Origin: Sulfitobacter sp. HGT1
GTDB lineage: Bacteria > Pseudomonadota > Alphaproteobacteria > Rhodobacterales > Rhodobacteraceae
Reading direction: 5' to 3'
NCBI RefSeq assembly: GCF_013282155.1
Contig: NZ_BLWI01000001.1
Span: 248,001 to 312,000, forward strand
Length of the DNA stretch: 64,000 nucleotides
The notes beneath the pieces were generated by a model. It did not search any database and was not told the origin of the DNA. It was given only the letters and a program-made list of their open reading frames with translations. Shown piece after piece: positions 18,626 to 28,859 of this stretch; position 1 is the stretch's first letter; the number at the start of each line of letters is the position of its first letter. The position numbers and the translations under genes were made by a program.

Positions 18626-19944
18626 TTTTAAGAGTAGTGAGCATATGTCTGGCGCTGATCTGTGCCGTCGCGGGAACCGCTCAGGCCCAGCAGGGCCCGT
18701 TGCGGATCGAAATCACCGAAGGCGTGATCGAACCTTTGCCCTTTGCGGTGCCCAGCTTTCAGCCCGAAAGCGGCGATGCGGGGCAGATGGCCGTTGATCT
18801 GGCGCGCGTGGTTTCCGAAGATCTGGTCGGCTCCGGCCTGTTCCGCGAAATCCCGGCGAGCGCCTTCATTTCCACCGTCAGCGATTTCAACGCGCCTGTG
18901 CAATATGCCGACTGGAAAGCGATCAACGCCCAAGCGCTGATTACCGGCGCGGTCAGCGTTTCGGGCAACACATTGAACGTGAAATTCCGCCTGTATGATG
19001 TGTTCTCGGGGGCCGAGCTTGGTTCGGGGTTGCAATTTTCGGGTACCGTTGATGGCTGGCGTCGCATGGCGCACAAGGTCTCCGATGCGGTTTACTCCCG
19101 GATCACAGGCGAGGGCGGATATTTCGACAGCCGCGTCGTCTATGTGTCCGAGACCGGGCCGAAAGATAACCGTCAAAAGCGGTTGGCCGTGATGGATTAT
19201 GACGGCGCGAACGTCCGTTATCTGACGGATAGTGCGTCCATCGTGTTGGCACCGCGTTTCTCGCCCACCGGTGATCGCATCCTTTATACCAGCTATGAAA
19301 GCGGTTTCCCCCGTATCTATGTTCTGGATATCGGATCGGTGCAGCGCCGCGTGTTGGAAAGCGCGGATGGCACGATGAGCTTTGCGCCGCGTTTCTCTCC
19401 CTCAGGTAACACGGTTGTTTATTCGCTGACCCAAGGCGGCAATACCGACATCTACACAATGGATATCGGCAGCGGGCAATCCGTGCGTCTGACAAATACA
19501 CCGGCGATCGAAACGGCGCCCAGCTATTCACCCGACGGCAGCCGGATCGTGTTTGAAAGCGACCGTTCGGGCAGCCAACAGCTGTATGTGATGTCGGCCA
19601 GCGGCGGCGAAGCGCAGCGTATTTCCTTTGGCGAAGGCCGTTATGGCACGCCTGTCTGGTCCCCGCGTGGCGATCTGGTGGCGTTCACCAAGCAGAACAA
19701 GGGCCGTTTTCATATCGGTGTCATGCGTCTGGACGGGTCCGAAGAGCGTCTGCTCACCGCATCGTTTCTGGACGAAGGTCCGACATGGGCCCCCAATGGC
19801 CGCGTCATCATGTTTGCGCGCGAAACCCAAGGGACCGGCGGGTCATCCTCGCTGTATTCCGTGGATATTTCGGGCCGGAACCTGAAACCCGTACGCACCC
19901 AAGAAGGCGGGTCCGACCCGTCGTGGTCGCCGCTTCAGAACTGA
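18622..19944 (+). CDS. tolB: Tol-Pal system beta-propeller protein TolB
   Basis: A 440-residue periplasmic protein. A signal peptide with AQA cleavage ends near residue 23. The N-terminal TolB domain covers about 24-165, followed by a six-bladed propeller with repeated [28 protein letters not shown] and PSWSPLQ blade motifs. TolB binds Pal and TolA and shuttles between them. The start is coupled to tolA by ATGA. A stem-loop separates it from pal. Confidence 0.96.
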   Translation: MILRVVSICLALICAVAGTAQAQQGPLRIEITEGVIEPLPFAVPSFQPESGDAGQMAVDLARVVSEDLVGSGLFREIPASAFISTVSDFNAPVQYADWKAINAQALITGAVSVSGNTLNVKFRLYDVFSGAELGSGLQFSGTVDGWRRMAHKVSDAVYSRITGEGGYFDSRVVYVSETGPKDNRQKRLAVMDYDGANVRYLTDSASIVLAPRFSPTGDRILYTSYESGFPRIYVLDIGSVQRRVLESADGTMSFAPRFSPSGNTVVYSLTQGGNTDIYTMDIGSGQSVRLTNTPAIETAPSYSPDGSRIVFESDRSGSQQLYVMSASGGEAQRISFGEGRYGTPVWSPRGDLVAFTKQNKGRFHIGVMRLDGSEERLLTASFLDEGPTWAPNGRVIMFARETQGTGGSSSLYSVDISGRNLKPVRTQEGGSDPSWSPLQN

Positions 19945-19950
19945 TCACCG

Positions 19951-19984
19951 CAGCGCCTTGGTGATTCCCAAGGCCACGGCGCTG
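19951..19984 (+). promoter_or_regulatory. Nested stem-loop between tolB and pal
   Basis: CAGCGCC pairs with GGCGCTG, and inside it CCTTGG pairs with CCAAGG. No T-run follows, so I read it as an mRNA-stability or partial attenuation element that lets pal be expressed at a different level from tolB. Confidence 0.45.
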
Positions 19985-20035
19985 TGTTAACACCAAAGAA
20001 ACCAGAATTAACGCCAGCTTTATAAAGGCAGCCCT

Positions 20036-20557
20036 ATGAACCGCATCCTGACCAGCACTCTTTTGATCGCCGCCCTCGCCGTATCGGCCTGTACCAACCC
20101 CAACCGCTTTGGCGCGGACGGTATGGACGGATCGGGCAACATGGCAAACCTGAACGGCGGGATCATCCCCGGCAGCGCCAATGACCCTGCATCGACGGCC
20201 TATTTCCAGCAGTCCATCGGCGACCGTGTGTTGTTCGAGGTCGACCAGTCGACATTGACCCCGGCAGGTCAGGCGACGTTGGACGGTCAAGCCAACTGGC
20301 TGAACCAGAACACCGACTATCAGGCCATCATCGAAGGCCATGCGGACGAGCAAGGCACACGTGAATACAACGTCGCCCTTGGTGCCCGTCGCGCAAACGC
20401 GGCGCGCGAATATCTGGTGTCGCGCGGCATTTCCGGCAACCGTCTGCGCACCGTCAGCTATGGCAAGGAACGCCCGATCGAAGTGTGTTCGCAAGAAGCA
20501 TGCTATGCCAAAAACCGCCGTGCGGTCACCGTACTGGCTGGCGGTCTGTCGAGCTAA
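20036..20557 (+). CDS. pal: Peptidoglycan-associated lipoprotein Pal
   Basis: A 173-residue outer-membrane lipoprotein. The lipobox is LAVSAC, with Cys about residue 19. The OmpA-like peptidoglycan-binding domain covers about 65-170, with EGHADEQGTREYN and the LGARRANAAREYL helix, typical of Pal. It anchors the outer membrane to peptidoglycan and is the endpoint of the TolQRAB chain. The start sits 91 bp after tolB, beyond a stem-loop, so it may have its own mRNA end. Confidence 0.96.
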   Translation: MNRILTSTLLIAALAVSACTNPNRFGADGMDGSGNMANLNGGIIPGSANDPASTAYFQQSIGDRVLFEVDQSTLTPAGQATLDGQANWLNQNTDYQAIIEGHADEQGTREYNVALGARRANAAREYLVSRGISGNRLRTVSYGKERPIEVCSQEACYAKNRRAVTVLAGGLSS

Positions 20558-20583
20558 GAAAGAACGAAACGGTTAGGAATGTT

Positions 20584-21411
20584 ATGATGCGGTTTGCAAT
20601 GATGATGGTACTGGGGCTGGCCTTTGGGCCGGTCGCCGTACAGGCGCAGGATGCGCAAACTCTGGCGGATGTGCGTCAGGAGCTGACCGTGTTGAACGTC
20701 GAAGTGCAAAAGCTGCGGCGTGAACTGTCGACAACGGGTGGTGCGTCCTTGAACCTGAGCGGCAATTCCGTTTTGGACCGTATGAACGCAATGGAAAGCG
20801 AATTGCAGCGCCTGACATCGAAAACCGAAGAGCTTGAGAACCGGATCAACCGTGTTGTCACCGATGGCACCAACCGCATCGGCGATCTTGAGTTCCGCCT
20901 TGTGGAGCTTGAGGGTGGCGATGTGGGCGCTATTGGCGAAACCTCGACGCTTGGCGGCGGTGATATGCCCGCCACCAACACCGCCCCGATTGCCCCGACG
21001 GCCCCTTCCACCAACACGGCCGAACTTGCCATCGGTGAAGCGGATGATTTTGAGCGGGCGAAGGCGGCGCTCGCCACCGGTGACTTTCGCACCGCCGCTG
21101 ACCAGTTTGCGACCTTTAATCAGACCTACCCTGGTGGCCCGCTAGGCCCCGAGGCAGAACTGCGGCGCGGTGATGCCCTCAGCGGTCTGGGCGACACCCG
21201 CGAAGCGGCGCGTGCCTATCTTGCCAGCTTCAGCTCTGATCCGGTTGGCCCGGTGGCCCCCGAAGCCTTGTACCAGCTGGGCAAATCCCTTGGTGCGCTT
21301 GAACAACGCCAAGAGGCATGTGTGACCTTGGGCGAGGTCGCAACCCGTTTCCCGACCAGCCCCTTTGTGCCGCAAGCCGCAAACGAGCGTGCTGCGCTGA
21401 ACTGCCAGTAA
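20584..21411 (+). CDS. cpoB: Cell division coordinator CpoB (YbgF)
   Basis: A 275-residue periplasmic protein. A signal peptide (cleavage after VQAQ, about residue 22) leads to a coiled-coil segment (about 25-100, with ALNVEVQKLRREL and MESELQRLTSKTEEL) that trimerises in the family, a Thr/Pro/Ala linker near 120-150, and three C-terminal TPR units. CpoB links Tol-Pal constriction with septal peptidoglycan synthesis. I start at ATG 20584 behind AGGAA; ATG 20587 is equally possible. tilS begins 4 bp after the stop. Confidence 0.92.
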   Translation: MMRFAMMMVLGLAFGPVAVQAQDAQTLADVRQELTVLNVEVQKLRRELSTTGGASLNLSGNSVLDRMNAMESELQRLTSKTEELENRINRVVTDGTNRIGDLEFRLVELEGGDVGAIGETSTLGGGDMPATNTAPIAPTAPSTNTAELAIGEADDFERAKAALATGDFRTAADQFATFNQTYPGGPLGPEAELRRGDALSGLGDTREAARAYLASFSSDPVGPVAPEALYQLGKSLGALEQRQEACVTLGEVATRFPTSPFVPQAANERAALNCQ

Positions 21412-21415
21412 GTCG

Positions 21416-22675
21416 ATGACGGCTGATCTGGCGCGGCTGATTGCTGACCAGTTTCCGGCTGATCCCCCGAAAACCATGGGCGTTGCCGTTTCCGGCGGCA
21501 GCGATTCCATGGCTTTGCTGCATTTACTGCACGCGTTTGCACAAACCCGTGACGTCACGCTTGCGGTCGCGACAGTCAATCATGGCCTGCGCCCCGAGGC
21601 CGCAGACGAGGCAGCAATGGTGGCTTCCGTTTGTGCAGGCCTTGGGGTGGGTCACAGCATTCTCGACTGGAAAAACTGGGATCATAGCGGCAATCTGCAG
21701 GATGAAGCCCGCAAGGCGCGCTATGGGTTGCTCGCGCAGTGGGGCCGCGATGTTGGCGTGGACTGCATCGCCCTTGGACACACCATGGACGATCAGGCCG
21801 AAAGTTTTCTGATGCGCGTAGGGCGGCGTGCGGGCGTTGACGGTTTGGCCGCCATGCCCCGCCGGTTTGACCGCGAAGGAATGCAGTGGGTCAGGCCGCT
21901 TTTGCAGGCCCGCAGGGCCGGGCTGCGCGATTATCTGACCGCGCGGAATGTCACTTGGGTCGATGACCCCAGCAATGAGGACGACCGTTTTGCCCGTGTC
22001 CGGACCCGCAAGGCGCTTGCGATTCTGTCGGATCTGGGGATCGACGCAGAGGCCATAAGCGATGTTTCGCACAACCTTTCCGCTGCAAAAGACGCATTGA
22101 ACCATCAGATGCTGGAGATTGCGCGAAACATTGTCACGCTGCGTGCCGGTGCCATCGCAATCGACGCCGAAGGCTTGGCCGCTGAGCATCCCGAATTGCG
22201 CCGCCGTCTGGTCGTACATGCGCTGAAATGGCTGAACGGTGCCTATTACGCCCCCCGCAGCAGCGCCATTGCATCCGTATTCGAGGCGCTTGAACATGGC
22301 CCTTCTGCGACCTTGCAGGGCTGCGAATTGCGCCGAAAGGGGAAAACCCTCTGGATTTTCAGAGAGTTGAACGCCATCGCAGACCTAAAGGCCGCTGTGG
22401 GCGATATCTGGGATGGCCGTTGGGTTCTGACGCCGCCATCCGATCCAACCGGTGAAACGGGGCATCTGACCGTTCAGGCCCTGGGTGCCAAAGGATTAAG
22501 CCAATGCAAAGACTGGCGGGCCTTGGATATCCCGCGCGGCGCGCTTTTATCGACACCTGCTGTCTGGAATGGCACGCGCCTGGTCGCTGCCCCCCTTGCT
22601 GGTTGGCCGCAAAACTGGCAAGCACGGCTTAATCGCGGTGAAGATACCTTTTTTGCCGCACACATAACGCATTGA
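21416..22675 (+). CDS. tilS: tRNA(Ile)-lysidine synthetase TilS
   Basis: A 419-residue N-type ATP pyrophosphatase that converts the wobble cytidine of tRNA-Ile(CAU) to lysidine, essential for reading AUA. The PP-loop SGGSDS is near residues 26-31, and the GHTMDDQAESFLMRV motif near 122-136. The C-terminal half is weakly conserved, as in other alphaproteobacteria. It starts 4 bp after cpoB, so it rides on the Tol-Pal transcript, and ftsH follows 78 bp later. Confidence 0.93.
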   Translation: MTADLARLIADQFPADPPKTMGVAVSGGSDSMALLHLLHAFAQTRDVTLAVATVNHGLRPEAADEAAMVASVCAGLGVGHSILDWKNWDHSGNLQDEARKARYGLLAQWGRDVGVDCIALGHTMDDQAESFLMRVGRRAGVDGLAAMPRRFDREGMQWVRPLLQARRAGLRDYLTARNVTWVDDPSNEDDRFARVRTRKALAILSDLGIDAEAISDVSHNLSAAKDALNHQMLEIARNIVTLRAGAIAIDAEGLAAEHPELRRRLVVHALKWLNGAYYAPRSSAIASVFEALEHGPSATLQGCELRRKGKTLWIFRELNAIADLKAAVGDIWDGRWVLTPPSDPTGETGHLTVQALGAKGLSQCKDWRALDIPRGALLSTPAVWNGTRLVAAPLAGWPQNWQARLNRGEDTFFAAHITH

Positions 22676-22700
22676 ACATACGCCCATCGTCTCTATCTTA
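22672..22700 (+). promoter_or_regulatory. Candidate heat-shock-type promoter of ftsH
   Basis: TTGAAC (22672-22677) and CTATCTTAT around 22692-22700 are spaced like an alphaproteobacterial RpoH promoter, overlapping the last codon of tilS and ending 54 bp before the ftsH start. ftsH is a heat-shock gene in many bacteria. The match is by eye and only approximate. Confidence 0.35.
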
Positions 22701-22753
22701 TAGGCAACGGGCACATTGTCTTGATGTCGTCCCCCGGATTTAGGAGAGTTTCC

Positions 22754-24670
22754 TTGGGTAATATGCGTAATCTCGCCTTTTGGGTCGTTTTGATGCTGCT
22801 GGTATTGGCGCTGTTCAATCTGTTCAGCGGGTCAACCAACGGTCTGCAAAGCCGCGAAATCAGCTATTCCGAATTTGTAACAGCGGTTGAGGCGGGCGAT
22901 GTTCGCAACGTCACGCTGGATGGTGAACAGGTTCGTTTCCGTCGCGCTGATGGCTCCGACTATGTCACGATCATGCCGCAAGACGCCGAAGTGACTGCGA
23001 TGCTGATGGCCAATGACGTGCCCGTGCGCGCCGAGCCGCAGCAGCAGTCCGGTTTCCAGACCTTTCTGATGTCGCTGTTGCCAATCCTGCTGCTGATCGG
23101 TGTGTGGATTTATTTCATGAACCGGATGCAAGGTGGCGGCAAAGGCGGTGCCATGGGCTTTGGCAAATCCAAGGCCAAGATGCTGACCGAAAAGCACGGT
23201 CGTGTGACGTTTGATGACGTTGCAGGCATCGACGAGGCCAAGGAAGAACTGGAAGAGATCGTTGAATTCCTGCGCAACCCGCAAAAGTTCAGCCGTCTTG
23301 GTGGCAAGATCCCCAAAGGCGCGTTGCTTGAGGGCCCTCCCGGTACCGGTAAAACCCTGCTGGCGCGTGCTATCGCGGGCGAAGCGGGTGTTCCGTTCTT
23401 TACCATCTCGGGCTCCGACTTTGTTGAAATGTTCGTAGGTGTTGGTGCATCGCGTGTGCGCGACATGTTCGAGCAAGCCAAAAAGAACGCACCGTGTATT
23501 GTGTTTATCGACGAAATCGACGCCGTGGGCCGCTCGCGTGGGGCCGGCTATGGTGGCGGCAACGATGAACGCGAACAGACGCTAAACCAGTTGCTGGTCG
23601 AAATGGACGGCTTTGAAGCCAACGAAGGTGTCATCATCATCGCGGCCACAAACCGCAAAGATGTGTTGGACCCTGCCTTGCTTCGTCCGGGCCGTTTTGA
23701 CCGTCAGGTGACTGTCGGCAACCCCGACATCAAAGGCCGCGAGAAAATCCTGGGCGTGCATGCGCGCAAGACACCGCTGGGCCCCGACGTTGATCTGCGC
23801 ATCATCGCCCGTGGTACACCCGGTTTCTCGGGTGCCGATCTGGCGAACCTGGTAAACGAGGCTGCGTTGACGGCTGCGCGTGTCGGTCGTCGTTTCGTGG
23901 CGATGATGGATTTCGAATCTGCCAAGGACAAGATCATGATGGGGGCCGAACGGCGTTCGATGGTTCTGACCCAGGACCAGAAAGAAAAGACCGCCTATCA
24001 CGAAGCGGGCCATGCCATCGTTGGTATGAAGCTCGACAAATGTGACCCCGTCTACAAGGCCACAATCATCCCGCGCGGTGGTGCCTTGGGCATGGTGATG
24101 AGCCTGCCTGAAATGGACAAGCTGCAAATGTTCAAGGACGAAGCCGAACAAAAGATCGCCATGACCATGGCGGGCAAAGCGGCTGAAATCTTTAAATACG
24201 GCCCTGACAGTGTGTCTTCCGGCCCAATGGGTGACATCATGCAAGCCAGCCAACTGGCGCGCGGTATGGTTATGCGCATGGGCATGTCGGACAAGGTCGG
24301 CAACATCGACTATTCCGAAGCGGCTGCCGGGTATCAGGCCAATGGCGGGGCAGGAGGCTTTAGCGTCTCTGCCGCGACCAAGGAACTGATCGAAAGCGAA
24401 GTCAAAGCCATCATCGATACCGGCTATGATGTGGCCTTCAAGATGATTTCCGAACATGAGGTCGAATTCGAGCGTCTGGCCCAAGGTCTGCTGGAATATG
24501 AAACCCTCACCGGTGAAGAAATCCAGCGCATCATGGATGGCAAGCCACCCCAGGACCCCGATGGTGAAGACACCAGCGGGATGGACAAGCCAAGTGTAAC
24601 GGCGATCCCCAAGGCAAAGGGCAAGAAATCGCCCCCCTCTGGTGATATGGAACCGGAGCCAATGGCCTGA
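22754..24670 (+). CDS. ftsH: ATP-dependent zinc metalloprotease FtsH
   Basis: A 638-residue membrane AAA+ protease degrading misfolded membrane proteins and regulators. Two membrane helices lie near 7-25 and 105-123 and flank a periplasmic domain. Walker A GPPGTGKT is at 194-201, Walker B FIDEID near 251, and the zinc motif HEAGH at 416-420. I choose a TTG start at 22754: AGGAG (22742-22746) sits 7 bases upstream, and [12 protein letters not shown] matches the family N-terminus in Rhodobacteraceae. The in-frame ATG at 22721 has no such signal. The C-terminus is Pro/Lys rich. Confidence 0.96.
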   Translation: MGNMRNLAFWVVLMLLVLALFNLFSGSTNGLQSREISYSEFVTAVEAGDVRNVTLDGEQVRFRRADGSDYVTIMPQDAEVTAMLMANDVPVRAEPQQQSGFQTFLMSLLPILLLIGVWIYFMNRMQGGGKGGAMGFGKSKAKMLTEKHGRVTFDDVAGIDEAKEELEEIVEFLRNPQKFSRLGGKIPKGALLEGPPGTGKTLLARAIAGEAGVPFFTISGSDFVEMFVGVGASRVRDMFEQAKKNAPCIVFIDEIDAVGRSRGAGYGGGNDEREQTLNQLLVEMDGFEANEGVIIIAATNRKDVLDPALLRPGRFDRQVTVGNPDIKGREKILGVHARKTPLGPDVDLRIIARGTPGFSGADLANLVNEAALTAARVGRRFVAMMDFESAKDKIMMGAERRSMVLTQDQKEKTAYHEAGHAIVGMKLDKCDPVYKATIIPRGGALGMVMSLPEMDKLQMFKDEAEQKIAMTMAGKAAEIFKYGPDSVSSGPMGDIMQASQLARGMVMRMGMSDKVGNIDYSEAAAGYQANGGAGGFSVSAATKELIESEVKAIIDTGYDVAFKMISEHEVEFERLAQGLLEYETLTGEEIQRIMDGKPPQDPDGEDTSGMDKPSVTAIPKAKGKKSPPSGDMEPEPMA

Positions 24671-24705
24671 TCAGCATCGCTGATGGACCCATCAAAATAA
24701 ATCAC

Positions 24706-24737
24706 AAGGCCCTGCATCTGCGGGGCCTTTTCTTTTT
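24706..24737 (+). terminator. Rho-independent terminator of ftsH
   Basis: AAGGCCC pairs with GGGCCTT around a 10-11 base loop, followed by TTCTTTTT. It ends the long ruvC/tol/ftsH rightward block. Confidence 0.85.
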
Positions 24738-24777
24738 GGGCGGTTTTGCGCAAGTTGCCGCAACAAGGAGAAAACCT

Positions 24778-25365
24778 ATGCCAGCCCTCGTCCCGACCGA
24801 CCATTACGCCACGATCACCTGGCTTGGTACCGTACCCGACCGCGCAGCCGGGCTCAAAGCCCACGCGAGACAGTCCCTTGCCCTAAGCTTTGCCGGTGCC
24901 GAAGGCGAAACCCATGGCGGGTTGACGCGCCCGTCTTGCAGCCGCGTGCTGTCACAATACCCGCGCGACACGGTGATCCGGAACACCCGTCAGCTGTGCG
25001 TCATGAGCGCCGAGGAAATCGCCGCCATCGCCGCCACTATGGGCATTGACGCGCTGGACCCCAGCTATTTGGGGGCAAGTCTGGTGATTGAAGGGATTTC
25101 TGATTTCACCCATGTGCCGCCGTCCTCGCGGCTTCAGGCTGAATCGGGTGCGACCCTTGTGATCGACATGGAAAACCGCCCCTGCACCTTGCCCGCGCGC
25201 GAGATCGAAGCCGATATGCCGGGGCGCGGCAAAGCGTTCAAACCGGCAGCCAAAGACCGCCGCGGCGTGACCGCATGGGTAGAGCGTGAAGGCATCCTGA
25301 CGCTGGGAGAGCGGATGCGCCTGCATGTGCCCGATCAGCGCCCTTGGGCACCGGGGATGATCTGA
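24778..25365 (+). CDS. MOSC domain-containing protein
   Basis: A 195-residue protein dominated by a MOSC domain, the molybdenum-cofactor sulfurase C-terminal fold. Typical features are RQLCVMSAEEIAAIA near 75, LGASLVIEGI near 101 and ENRPC near 135, whose Cys corresponds to the sulfur-carrying Cys of the family. MOSC proteins are predicted to relay sulfur or bind metal-sulfur clusters; the partner here is unknown. The start at 24778 follows AAGGAG. It is flanked by the ftsH terminator and a 300-bp gene-free stretch, so it appears monocistronic. Confidence 0.85.
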   Translation: MPALVPTDHYATITWLGTVPDRAAGLKAHARQSLALSFAGAEGETHGGLTRPSCSRVLSQYPRDTVIRNTRQLCVMSAEEIAAIAATMGIDALDPSYLGASLVIEGISDFTHVPPSSRLQAESGATLVIDMENRPCTLPAREIEADMPGRGKAFKPAAKDRRGVTAWVEREGILTLGERMRLHVPDQRPWAPGMI

Positions 25366-25665
25366 GCCGAGAGACTGCCGACAGATTTGGCCTGTTTCGC
25401 TTTCTTCGAATGAAAAAGAACGGGCAGTTACGCGGTTCAAGCTGACGCTGCCGGTTCGTTTGTCCCGCGCGCATTCGTGGATGTGAGGTCTGCGTCGCGC
25501 AGGGCCGTCCTCTATCAGGAACCCCGCCGTATCTTAAAAGAAAGCTGCGTGTCGGGGCTACGCCGCAAGGCGCGTTGGAAATGTCGTAAATCTGACCCGG
25601 ATTAGCAGTGCATCGCTGTATGAATCCGCTACAACATGCCGCAGCGGCACTGAATGGGGGATACC
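25366..25665. other. Gene-free region upstream of fhs
   Basis: About 300 bp with no convincing reading frame. I looked for a folate, SAM or glycine riboswitch-like arrangement and found none that I could recognise. It presumably holds the fhs promoter and a leader ending in GGGGGA before the ATG. Confidence 0.5.
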
Positions 25666-27342
25666 ATGGCTTTTAAAACTGACATCCAAATCGCACGCGA
25701 AGCGTCCAAGAAACCCATTCAAGAGATTGGTGCAAAGCTGGGCATCAGCAGCGACGATCTGCTGCCCTATGGCCACGACAAAGCGAAAGTGTCGCAGTCC
25801 TTCATCAACTCGGTACAGGACCGCCCTGATGGCAAGCTGATCCTTGTGACCGCGATCAACCCGACACCTGCGGGCGAAGGCAAGACAACCACCACCGTCG
25901 GTCTGGGTGACGGTCTGAACCGCATCGGCAAGAACGCCGCCGTGTGTATCCGCGAGGCATCGCTGGGGCCTAACTTTGGCATGAAGGGCGGTGCCGCTGG
26001 CGGTGGCTATGCGCAGATCGTGCCGATGGAAGAAATGAACCTGCATTTCACCGGCGACTTTCACGCGATCACCTCGGCGCATAACCTGCTAAGCGCGATG
26101 ATCGACAACCACATCTACTGGGGCAACGAGCTTGAGATCGACCTGCGCCGTGTCGTGTGGCGCCGTGTCGTTGACATGAACGACCGCGCGCTGCGCCAGA
26201 TCACGGCGTCGCTGGGCGGCGTATCCAACGGTTTCCCGCGCGAAGCAGGGTTCGACATTACCGTAGCATCCGAGGTCATGGCGATCTTGTGTCTGGCAAA
26301 AGACCTGAGCGATCTGCAAAAGCGTCTTGGCGATATGATCGTCGCCTATACCCGCGAGCGCAAACCGATCTATGCCCGCGACATCAAGGCAGACGGCGCG
26401 ATGACCGTGCTGCTGAAAGACGCGATGCAGCCGAACCTTGTGCAGACGCTTGAAAACAACCCCGCCTTTGTGCACGGCGGCCCGTTCGCCAATATCGCGC
26501 ATGGCTGCAACTCGGTTATTGCGACGACCACGGCGCTGAAACTGGCCGATTATGTTGTGACCGAAGCGGGCTTTGGCGCCGATCTAGGGGCCGAGAAGTT
26601 CCTGAACATCAAATGCCGCAAGGCGGGTCTGGCACCGTCTTGCGTGGTCGTTGTGGCCACCGTGCGCGCCATGAAGATGAACGGTGGTGTGGCCAAGGCC
26701 GATCTGGGGGCCGAGAATGTCGCGGCGGTTCAGGCGGGCTGTCCCAACCTTGGCCGCCACATCGAGAACCTCAAATCCTTTGGCGTGCCAGTGGTCGTGG
26801 CGATCAACCATTTTGTCACCGATACGGATGCCGAAGTGCAGGCGGTAAAGGATTATGTCGCCTCTCAGGGGTCCGAAGCGGTCCTGTCCCGGCATTGGGA
26901 ACTGGGCAGCGAAGGCTCTGCCGATCTGGCAACCAAGGTTGTGGAAGTGATCGAAAAGGGTGAGGCGAATTTTGCACCGATCTATCCGGATGAAATGAGC
27001 CTTGCCGATAAGATCAACACCATTGCGACCAAGATCTACCGCGCGGATGCTGCGGTGATGGATCAGAAAATCCTGAACCAGTTGAAGGATTGGGAAGATC
27101 AGGGCTACGGCAATTTGCCGGTCTGTATGGCCAAGACGCAATACAGCTTTACCACCGATCCGGAACGCCGTGGCGCGCCCACGGGCTTTAACATCCCTGT
27201 GCGCGAGGTGCGTTTGTCAGCGGGCGCAGGGTTCGTCGTGGCGATCTGCGGTGAAATCATGACCATGCCGGGCCTGCCACGGGTGCCATCGGCTGAAAAT
27301 ATTCGCCTGAATGCCAATGGGGATGTTGAAGGTCTGTTCTAA
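25666..27342 (+). CDS. fhs: Formate-tetrahydrofolate ligase
   Basis: A 558-residue enzyme that forms 10-formyl-tetrahydrofolate from formate, THF and ATP. The N10-formyl-THF synthetase signature is visible: the P-loop-like [14 protein letters not shown] near 65-78 and [16 protein letters not shown] near 270-285. Length is standard. I start at ATG 25666, with GGGGGA upstream; the ATG at 25654 is an alternative. folD follows after a strong terminator, so fhs and folD are neighbours in C1 metabolism but may be separately transcribed. Confidence 0.96.
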   Translation: MAFKTDIQIAREASKKPIQEIGAKLGISSDDLLPYGHDKAKVSQSFINSVQDRPDGKLILVTAINPTPAGEGKTTTTVGLGDGLNRIGKNAAVCIREASLGPNFGMKGGAAGGGYAQIVPMEEMNLHFTGDFHAITSAHNLLSAMIDNHIYWGNELEIDLRRVVWRRVVDMNDRALRQITASLGGVSNGFPREAGFDITVASEVMAILCLAKDLSDLQKRLGDMIVAYTRERKPIYARDIKADGAMTVLLKDAMQPNLVQTLENNPAFVHGGPFANIAHGCNSVIATTTALKLADYVVTEAGFGADLGAEKFLNIKCRKAGLAPSCVVVVATVRAMKMNGGVAKADLGAENVAAVQAGCPNLGRHIENLKSFGVPVVVAINHFVTDTDAEVQAVKDYVASQGSEAVLSRHWELGSEGSADLATKVVEVIEKGEANFAPIYPDEMSLADKINTIATKIYRADAAVMDQKILNQLKDWEDQGYGNLPVCMAKTQYSFTTDPERRGAPTGFNIPVREVRLSAGAGFVVAICGEIMTMPGLPRVPSAENIRLNANGDVEGLF

Positions 27343-27352
27343 GGGCGTATGA

Positions 27353-27384
27353 AAAGGGCGCGGGGGAAGACCCCCGCGCCCTTT
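27353..27384 (+). terminator. Very strong stem-loop after fhs
   Basis: A perfect 14-bp GC-rich stem (left arm 27353-27366, right arm 27371-27384) with a 4-base AAGA loop. It starts 10 bp after the fhs stop. It is not followed by a clean T-run, but its stability should block or stabilise transcript ends. Confidence 0.75.
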
Positions 27385-27426
27385 CCTGCCTCTGGCAGGG
27401 ATATTTAAGAGCCAGAGAAGATGAAG
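27385..27426 (+). repeat. Dispersed intergenic repeat, copy C
   Basis: Variant of the repeat family, with GCCTCTGGCAGGGATATTT followed by AGAAGATGAAG. As elsewhere it follows a stem-loop, and its end provides the GAAGGA ahead of folD. Confidence 0.5.
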
Positions 27427-27436
27427 GACGGAACCC

Positions 27437-28339
27437 ATGACAGCGACAATCATTGACGGCAAAGCGTTTGCAGCCCGCGTGCGGGGGCAGGTAGCTGAGC
27501 ATGTGGCCCGATTGAAGGCGGAGCACGGCATTACGCCAGGGCTGGCCGTTGTGCTGGTCGGGGCTGATCCTGCATCCGAGGTCTATGTCCGTTCCAAGGG
27601 GAAGATGACGGTCGAGGTTGGCATGAAATCGGTGGAGCACCGGTTGCAGGCGGATACATCCGAGGCCGATTTGCTGACGTTGATTGCTGATCTGAACGCT
27701 GATCCGGAAATTCACGGTATATTGGTGCAACTGCCTTTGCCCCAGCATCTGAACGAGGATCTGGTGATCAATGCGATTGATCCCGGCAAGGATGTCGACG
27801 GGTTTCATATCTCGAACGTCGGGTTGTTGGGGACCGGGCAAAAATCGATGGTGCCCTGCACGCCGCTGGGATGTCTGATGATGTTGCGGGATCATCACGG
27901 CAGTCTGTCCGGCATGGACGCGGTCATCATCGGCCGCAGCAATATTGTCGGCAAGCCTATGGCGCAGCTGCTGTTGAATGACAGCTGTACCGTGACGATT
28001 GCCCATTCGCGGACCAAGGATCTGGCAGATGTCGTGCGCCGCGCCGACATTGTTGTCGCCGCAGTCGGACGCCCAGAGATGGTGCCGGGCGATTGGATCA
28101 AGCCCGGTGCAACCGTGATTGACGTCGGTATCAACCGCTTGGATGCGCCTGAAAACGGCGAGGGCAAGACCCGCCTTGTGGGCGATGTGGATTTCGCCAG
28201 CTGTTCGGAAGTTGCCGGGGCGATTACACCGGTGCCTGGCGGCGTGGGGCCGATGACCATTGCCTGTCTGTTGGCCAACACGGTCACCGCCTGCTGTCGC
28301 GCCAATGGGCTGGACGAGCCTGAGGGGCTAACGGCCTAA
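27437..28339 (+). CDS. folD: Bifunctional methylenetetrahydrofolate dehydrogenase / cyclohydrolase FolD
   Basis: A 300-residue bifunctional enzyme interconverting 5,10-methylene-, methenyl- and 10-formyl-THF with NADP. The catalytic Tyr-X3-Lys (YVRSKGK) lies near residues 49-55, VQLPLPQHL near 96, DGFHISNVG near 121 and the [11 protein letters not shown] nucleotide motif near 166. The stop overlaps the convergent DUF2306 stop by 3 bp. Together with fhs it supplies one-carbon units for purines and methionine, and in marine roseobacters for oxidising methyl groups. Confidence 0.96.
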   Translation: MTATIIDGKAFAARVRGQVAEHVARLKAEHGITPGLAVVLVGADPASEVYVRSKGKMTVEVGMKSVEHRLQADTSEADLLTLIADLNADPEIHGILVQLPLPQHLNEDLVINAIDPGKDVDGFHISNVGLLGTGQKSMVPCTPLGCLMMLRDHHGSLSGMDAVIIGRSNIVGKPMAQLLLNDSCTVTIAHSRTKDLADVVRRADIVVAAVGRPEMVPGDWIKPGATVIDVGINRLDAPENGEGKTRLVGDVDFASCSEVAGAITPVPGGVGPMTIACLLANTVTACCRANGLDEPEGLTA

Positions 28340-28734
28340 CCCCCCGTCACCACCTGATACATGATGCGACCGGGCAGGAAGGTGAACGCACCTGCCCCGA
28401 CAAGTGCGCCCAACGTCAGCAGCTTCATGTTGCGGGCGTGGGTGTGGATGCGTTTCGACCGGGCCGCGCGGATATTCACCACAAGTTGGAACAGAACAAA
28501 GGCCGATAAAAGGTGGATGGGGCTGAAGGCACCAAACATCGCGATCCCGTGAATGCCAAAACTGCTAAGCGCTACGACCGCCATAAGGATGACCCATGAC
28601 CACCCCATCCAGCGATGGGCGATGGTCCCGCGTCGCAGGGTGAAGATGGCGATGGTCAAAATGGAGGCGGCAATCGCCATGAAAGCGTGAATCTGGATGA
28701 TCGGGGCGGCATTCAAAAGCGGGGAAAGGGACAT
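28336..28734 (-). CDS. DUF2306 family membrane protein
   Basis: A 132-residue membrane protein with four hydrophobic helices (about 12-30, 40-60, 68-85, 105-125) and His residues near 16, 39, 56 and 73. It resembles the DUF2306 family, whose function is unknown. The start at 28734 has GGAG 7 bases upstream. It is divergent from the LytTR regulator gene, with a 125-bp shared promoter region, which makes it a plausible target of that regulator. Confidence 0.75.
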   Translation of the reverse strand: MSLSPLLNAAPIIQIHAFMAIAASILTIAIFTLRRGTIAHRWMGWSWVILMAVVALSSFGIHGIAMFGAFSPIHLLSAFVLFQLVVNIRAARSKRIHTHARNMKLLTLGALVGAGAFTFLPGRIMYQVVTGG

Positions 28735-28859
28735 GGGGAAACTCCGTTGTGTTTACCGCCCAATGCGTGCCAAACTTTGGTGGTTGCCCCCAAGTGGGTT
28801 TACGCGAATGCCGCCGGGGCTTCGTGAATAACAGGTTGGATCAGGGGTCGGATCAGGGA

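Noticed and set aside
25366-25665. Possible folate or SAM riboswitch before fhs
   Set aside because: I could not find the conserved helices or loops of any known class.
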